NCBI GenBank assembly: GCA_029207755.1
Contig: JARCOQ010000005.1
Location: 58,787,414-58,851,413, forward strand
DNA length: 64,000 bases
Source: Chamaea fasciata
Lineage: Eukaryota > Chordata > Aves > Passeriformes > Sylviidae
Direction: 5' to 3'
Part shown: positions 63,301 through 64,000 of the stretch, one piece after another
Numbering within the stretch: the stretch's first letter is position 1
Layout of the letters: each line of letters starts with the position of its first letter
Program-made: the position numbers and the translations under genes
Notes under the pieces: model-generated
What the model was told of the DNA's origin: nothing
Databases searched by the model: none
The model's input: only the letters and a program-made list of their open reading frames with translations

Positions 63301-64000
63301 AGGATAAAATGTAATTATTTTTTATAATTCTGCCAAGTTTCAGAATTATTTTTTTTTATTGATGTGCTTTTTGGCTTTTACCATTTGTTATCTGTTTAGA
63401 TGAGATATAAAGAATAGCTTTGCAGAGGAAATCCATTTAAAGTAAGCCACTTATCTTTAGCGGCTATTGCAGATTTTAATTTTTATTTTTCACAGATGAA
63501 CCCTATCATAACTGAACCACAGCATGATGAATATATGTGATGAAAGAACCAGTCCACTTTTAATTTGAAGAATTTAAAGATTTGTAGATGCTTGTATGGA
63601 AAAGCAACAGAGATAAAAGTTGTTGGAAGTGCAGTATTTGATATTTCATGCCAACAGTAATAGCACAGGCACAATTTACTTACAGGGCTGCTGACAAAAG
63701 TAGTAATTGGCTGCCAATTTCTGAATTGTTTTCTTTCAGATTCTCTCTGTGTTGCAGTATAACTTTGGCATTGAGTTGCATTTGATTGCAAACATCAAAA
63801 AGTTTCTCTGAAGGGATATCAGCTCTGAAGAATGTTATTTTGATTCTTCACTATATTGCTAACAGACTCATGTCATCCATGTTTAAAAAGAACAAGCTAT
63901 TTTTGAGGATGTTAAAAATAGCAGACTGTTTCTTAAGAGAAAAGAGTGAGGAAGGTTGGAGTTTTTTACCATTTATTTTGTATTTAGAGATGTCTTTGGC

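Larger units (their letters stand above)
38108..64000 (+). other. TMTC1 intron 5 (incomplete)
   Basis: From the donor GTACCG to the window end, at least 25.9 kb. I looked for the next TMTC1 exon, which should carry the membrane segments after RAVW, and found no frame with matching residues, so the gene continues outside. The intron holds, in order, a CR1 fragment, a (TCCC) microsatellite, a T-run (42236-42258), a pyrimidine-skewed stretch (43660-44190), two ancient CR1-like fragments, a longer CR1 fragment and an endogenous retrovirus remnant. The final 5.8 kb from 58136 shows nothing beyond short chance frames and a 10-bp stem hairpin at 60323-60350. Confidence 0.8.

Noticed and set aside
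38108..64000. TMTC1 exon 6
   Set aside because: No stretch with splice sites encodes the membrane segments expected after residue 314. The exon probably lies beyond the window.
1..64000. tRNA, rRNA, CRISPR arrays or bacterial features
   Set aside because: None seen. The sequence is vertebrate nuclear DNA.

Overview
This is vertebrate nuclear DNA, almost certainly from a bird. The evidence is several antisense CR1 retrotransposon fragments (the dominant LINE of birds and other reptiles), short solo retroviral LTRs, an AT-leaning background broken by one strong CpG island, and a multi-exon gene with vertebrate splice signals. The species cannot be named from this window. There are no operons, rRNA, tRNA or CRISPR arrays.

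The only protein-coding gene I can support is TMTC1 on the + strand. It is an ER multi-pass membrane protein with C-terminal TPR repeats, from the TMTC family of O-mannosyltransferases. Five coding exons are placed to the base: 20734-21041, 32772-32949, 34576-34649, 35808-35984 and 37904-38107. All junctions are GT/AG with compatible phases. Together they encode residues 1-313 (R314 is split), which is the N-terminal membrane part including the HDD motif of the first loop. The remaining membrane segments and the TPR half must lie beyond 64000, because I found no further exon in 38108-64000.

Layout: 1-20000 is upstream intergenic sequence. It carries two LTRs on the minus strand (9615-10042, and 12801-13073 with a perfect 6-bp target duplication), simple repeats, and a perfect 19-bp stem hairpin at 19079-19123. 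About 20050-21450 is the CpG-island promoter, 5'UTR and first exon, with upstream ATGs overlapping the TMTC1 start. Introns 1-4 (21042-37903) are ordinary intronic sequence. Exon 5 is a small, very GC-rich island, by hand count about 77% G+C. Intron 5 (38108 to the end) holds a CR1 fragment, a pure (TCCC)37 microsatellite, two ancient CR1-like fragments, a longer CR1 fragment with reverse transcriptase remnants, and a truncated endogenous retrovirus with the end of an env transmembrane subunit and an adjacent LTR, antisense to TMTC1.

Most other open frames in the window are short chance frames, shadows of GC-rich DNA or translations of simple repeats. I saw no clear new system. The items most worth a second look are the retroviral env remnant, the LTR with its target duplication, the 19-bp hairpin upstream of TMTC1, the GC-rich exon 5, and the upstream ATGs of TMTC1.
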